From: Rhodospirillales bacterium
Lineage (GTDB): Bacteria > Pseudomonadota > Alphaproteobacteria > Rhodospirillales > Defluviicoccaceae
DNA length: 64,000 nt
Direction of reading: 5' to 3'
NCBI GenBank assembly: GCA_016710335.1
Contig: JADJXQ010000002.1
Coordinates: 310,001-374,000, forward strand
Part shown: positions 63,323 to 64,000 of the stretch, piece by piece
How the letters are laid out: every line of letters starts with the position of its first letter
Position numbering within the stretch: the stretch's first letter is position 1
Position numbers and translations under genes: made by a program
The notes under the pieces: generated by a model
What the model was told of the DNA's origin: nothing
What the model saw: the letters and a program-made list of their open reading frames with translations, nothing else
Databases searched by the model: none

Positions 63323-64000
63323 TTACCGAAGTGAGTCGAACAGCGGGCCGGGATCATAGCCGGCGGCGCGGAGTTCGGAATCGAGGCGTTCGGCGGCGGC
63401 GGCGTCCGCCGGACAGAACGGCGGCCGGACATGGGTCCAGCCGGGATCGCCGGTGTGCCGCGCCAGCACCGCCTTCAACAGCGGGATCGTCGGTCCGCGG
63501 GTGAACAGGGCGCGGATCGCCGATACGCGCTTGTTGCGCGTCCGCGTCGGCGCGATGCCGGCTGAGGTCTTTCCCGGCCGCGCCGTCCCCGTTGCGCCAC
63601 GCCAGATACAGGGTGTTGATGGCGTGAACGTTGACGTTGCCGACGGCGGTGATGCAGCCGCGGCCGCCGTGGCGAAGGGTGGCGAGCAGGAACTCCTCGG
63701 AGCCGCAGAACACGTCGAAGCCGGGGAAGCGCTCGATCATCGCCTTGGTGTTGGCCCAGTCGCCGCCGCTGTCCTTGATGCCGACGACGGTCTCCGGGTA
63801 GGCCGCGATCAGGCGCGCGATCAGATCGAGGGACAGCGGCACCTGGGACATGGCGGGAAAGTGATAGAGATAGATGCGGAGCGCGGCGTCGCCGACACGC
63901 TCGATGGTTTCCGCATAGAACGCGAACAGGCCATCGTCGGACGGGTTCTTGTAGTACCAGGGCGGCAGCATCAGCACCCCGCCGCAGCCGGCCGCGACCG
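63323..64000 (-). CDS. DapA-family aldolase/lyase, cut by window end and frameshifted
   Basis: The frame is open to base 64000, so the N-terminal third is outside. Visible: LMLPPWYYKN, the catalytic Tyr region YLYHFP, the Schiff-base Lys in VVGIKDSGGDW, and GCITAVGNV. This is the dihydrodipicolinate synthase family (which also includes sugar-acid aldolases), so the substrate is open. Family likeness leaves this frame after about DADAQQAR (63510-63535) and resumes one base on as VSAIRALFTRGPTIPLLKA, ending at TAA 63323-63325. It is the third +1 shift in the last 20 kb and probably a sequence error. Confidence 0.75.

Overview
The window reads as a GC-rich alphaproteobacterial chromosome, most like the Rhodospirillales in the broad sense. 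This is inferred from gene content and order: a nuo operon running on into birA and coaX, argD-argF-hslO in a row, rph divergent from hrcA-grpE, prs-rplY-pth-ychF together, and sdhCDAB. Genus cannot be fixed from the sequence alone. No rRNA or tRNA gene and no CRISPR array was recognised.

Layout. 1-11.75 kb: the 3' part of a respiratory complex I operon (nuoF end, then nuoG,H,I,J,K,L,M,N), tightly spaced, running into birA and coaX. 12.1-15.6 kb: mixed small genes (VOC protein, DUF1467 membrane protein, a CTERM-anchored secreted protein, a gamma-glutamylcyclotransferase-like protein, a secreted EF-hand/PRC-barrel protein). 15.9-23.7 kb: an accessory surface-glycan region with a sulfotransferase, a hexapeptide acyltransferase translationally coupled to an O-antigen ligase-like protein, a lone phage T7-type tail-fibre-like protein with three repeated modules, a 20-unit hexanucleotide array and a glycosyltransferase. 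23.7-29.7 kb: arginine synthesis (argD, argF), redox chaperone hslO, RNase PH, and heat-shock genes hrcA and grpE. 29.9-34.0 kb: a class A penicillin-binding protein, a gene fragment at a probable rearrangement scar, a GNAT acetyltransferase and a dihydroorotase-type enzyme. 34.0-40.2 kb: a probable small-RNA locus with a strong terminator, pgeF, an M24-fold protein, prs, rplY, pth and ychF. 40.2-48.4 kb: two hotdog thioesterases, a dienelactone hydrolase, periplasmic msrA, sdhCDAB and an aminopeptidase P. 48.8-57.5 kb: a lipoprotein, a hypothetical protein, a REPIN-like palindromic element, ADP-ribosylglycohydrolase, EEP nuclease, TlpA-type thioredoxin, argH, a two-gene HipA-kinase/HIRAN unit, an RNA methyltransferase and a ferredoxin. 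57.5-63.3 kb: membrane transport genes (MscS channel, SLC13-type permease, SulP permease, small K+ channel). The right edge holds a truncated DapA-family gene.

Most interesting: the HipA-like kinase plus HipA-N1/HIRAN-like partner inserted directly behind argH (54115-55760), which resembles a split HipA/HipBST-type module without a visible HipB; the isolated phage fibre gene inside the glycan genes; the 120-bp hexamer array; the candidate structured RNA at about 34.15-34.41 kb; and a REPIN-like element at 49950-50054.

Caution: three genes (sdhA, a 2Fe-2S ferredoxin, a DapA-family enzyme) each need the same +1 shift to read through. Three shifts of one kind in 20 kb, one of them in a central metabolic gene, look more like consensus errors of the assembly than real gene decay.
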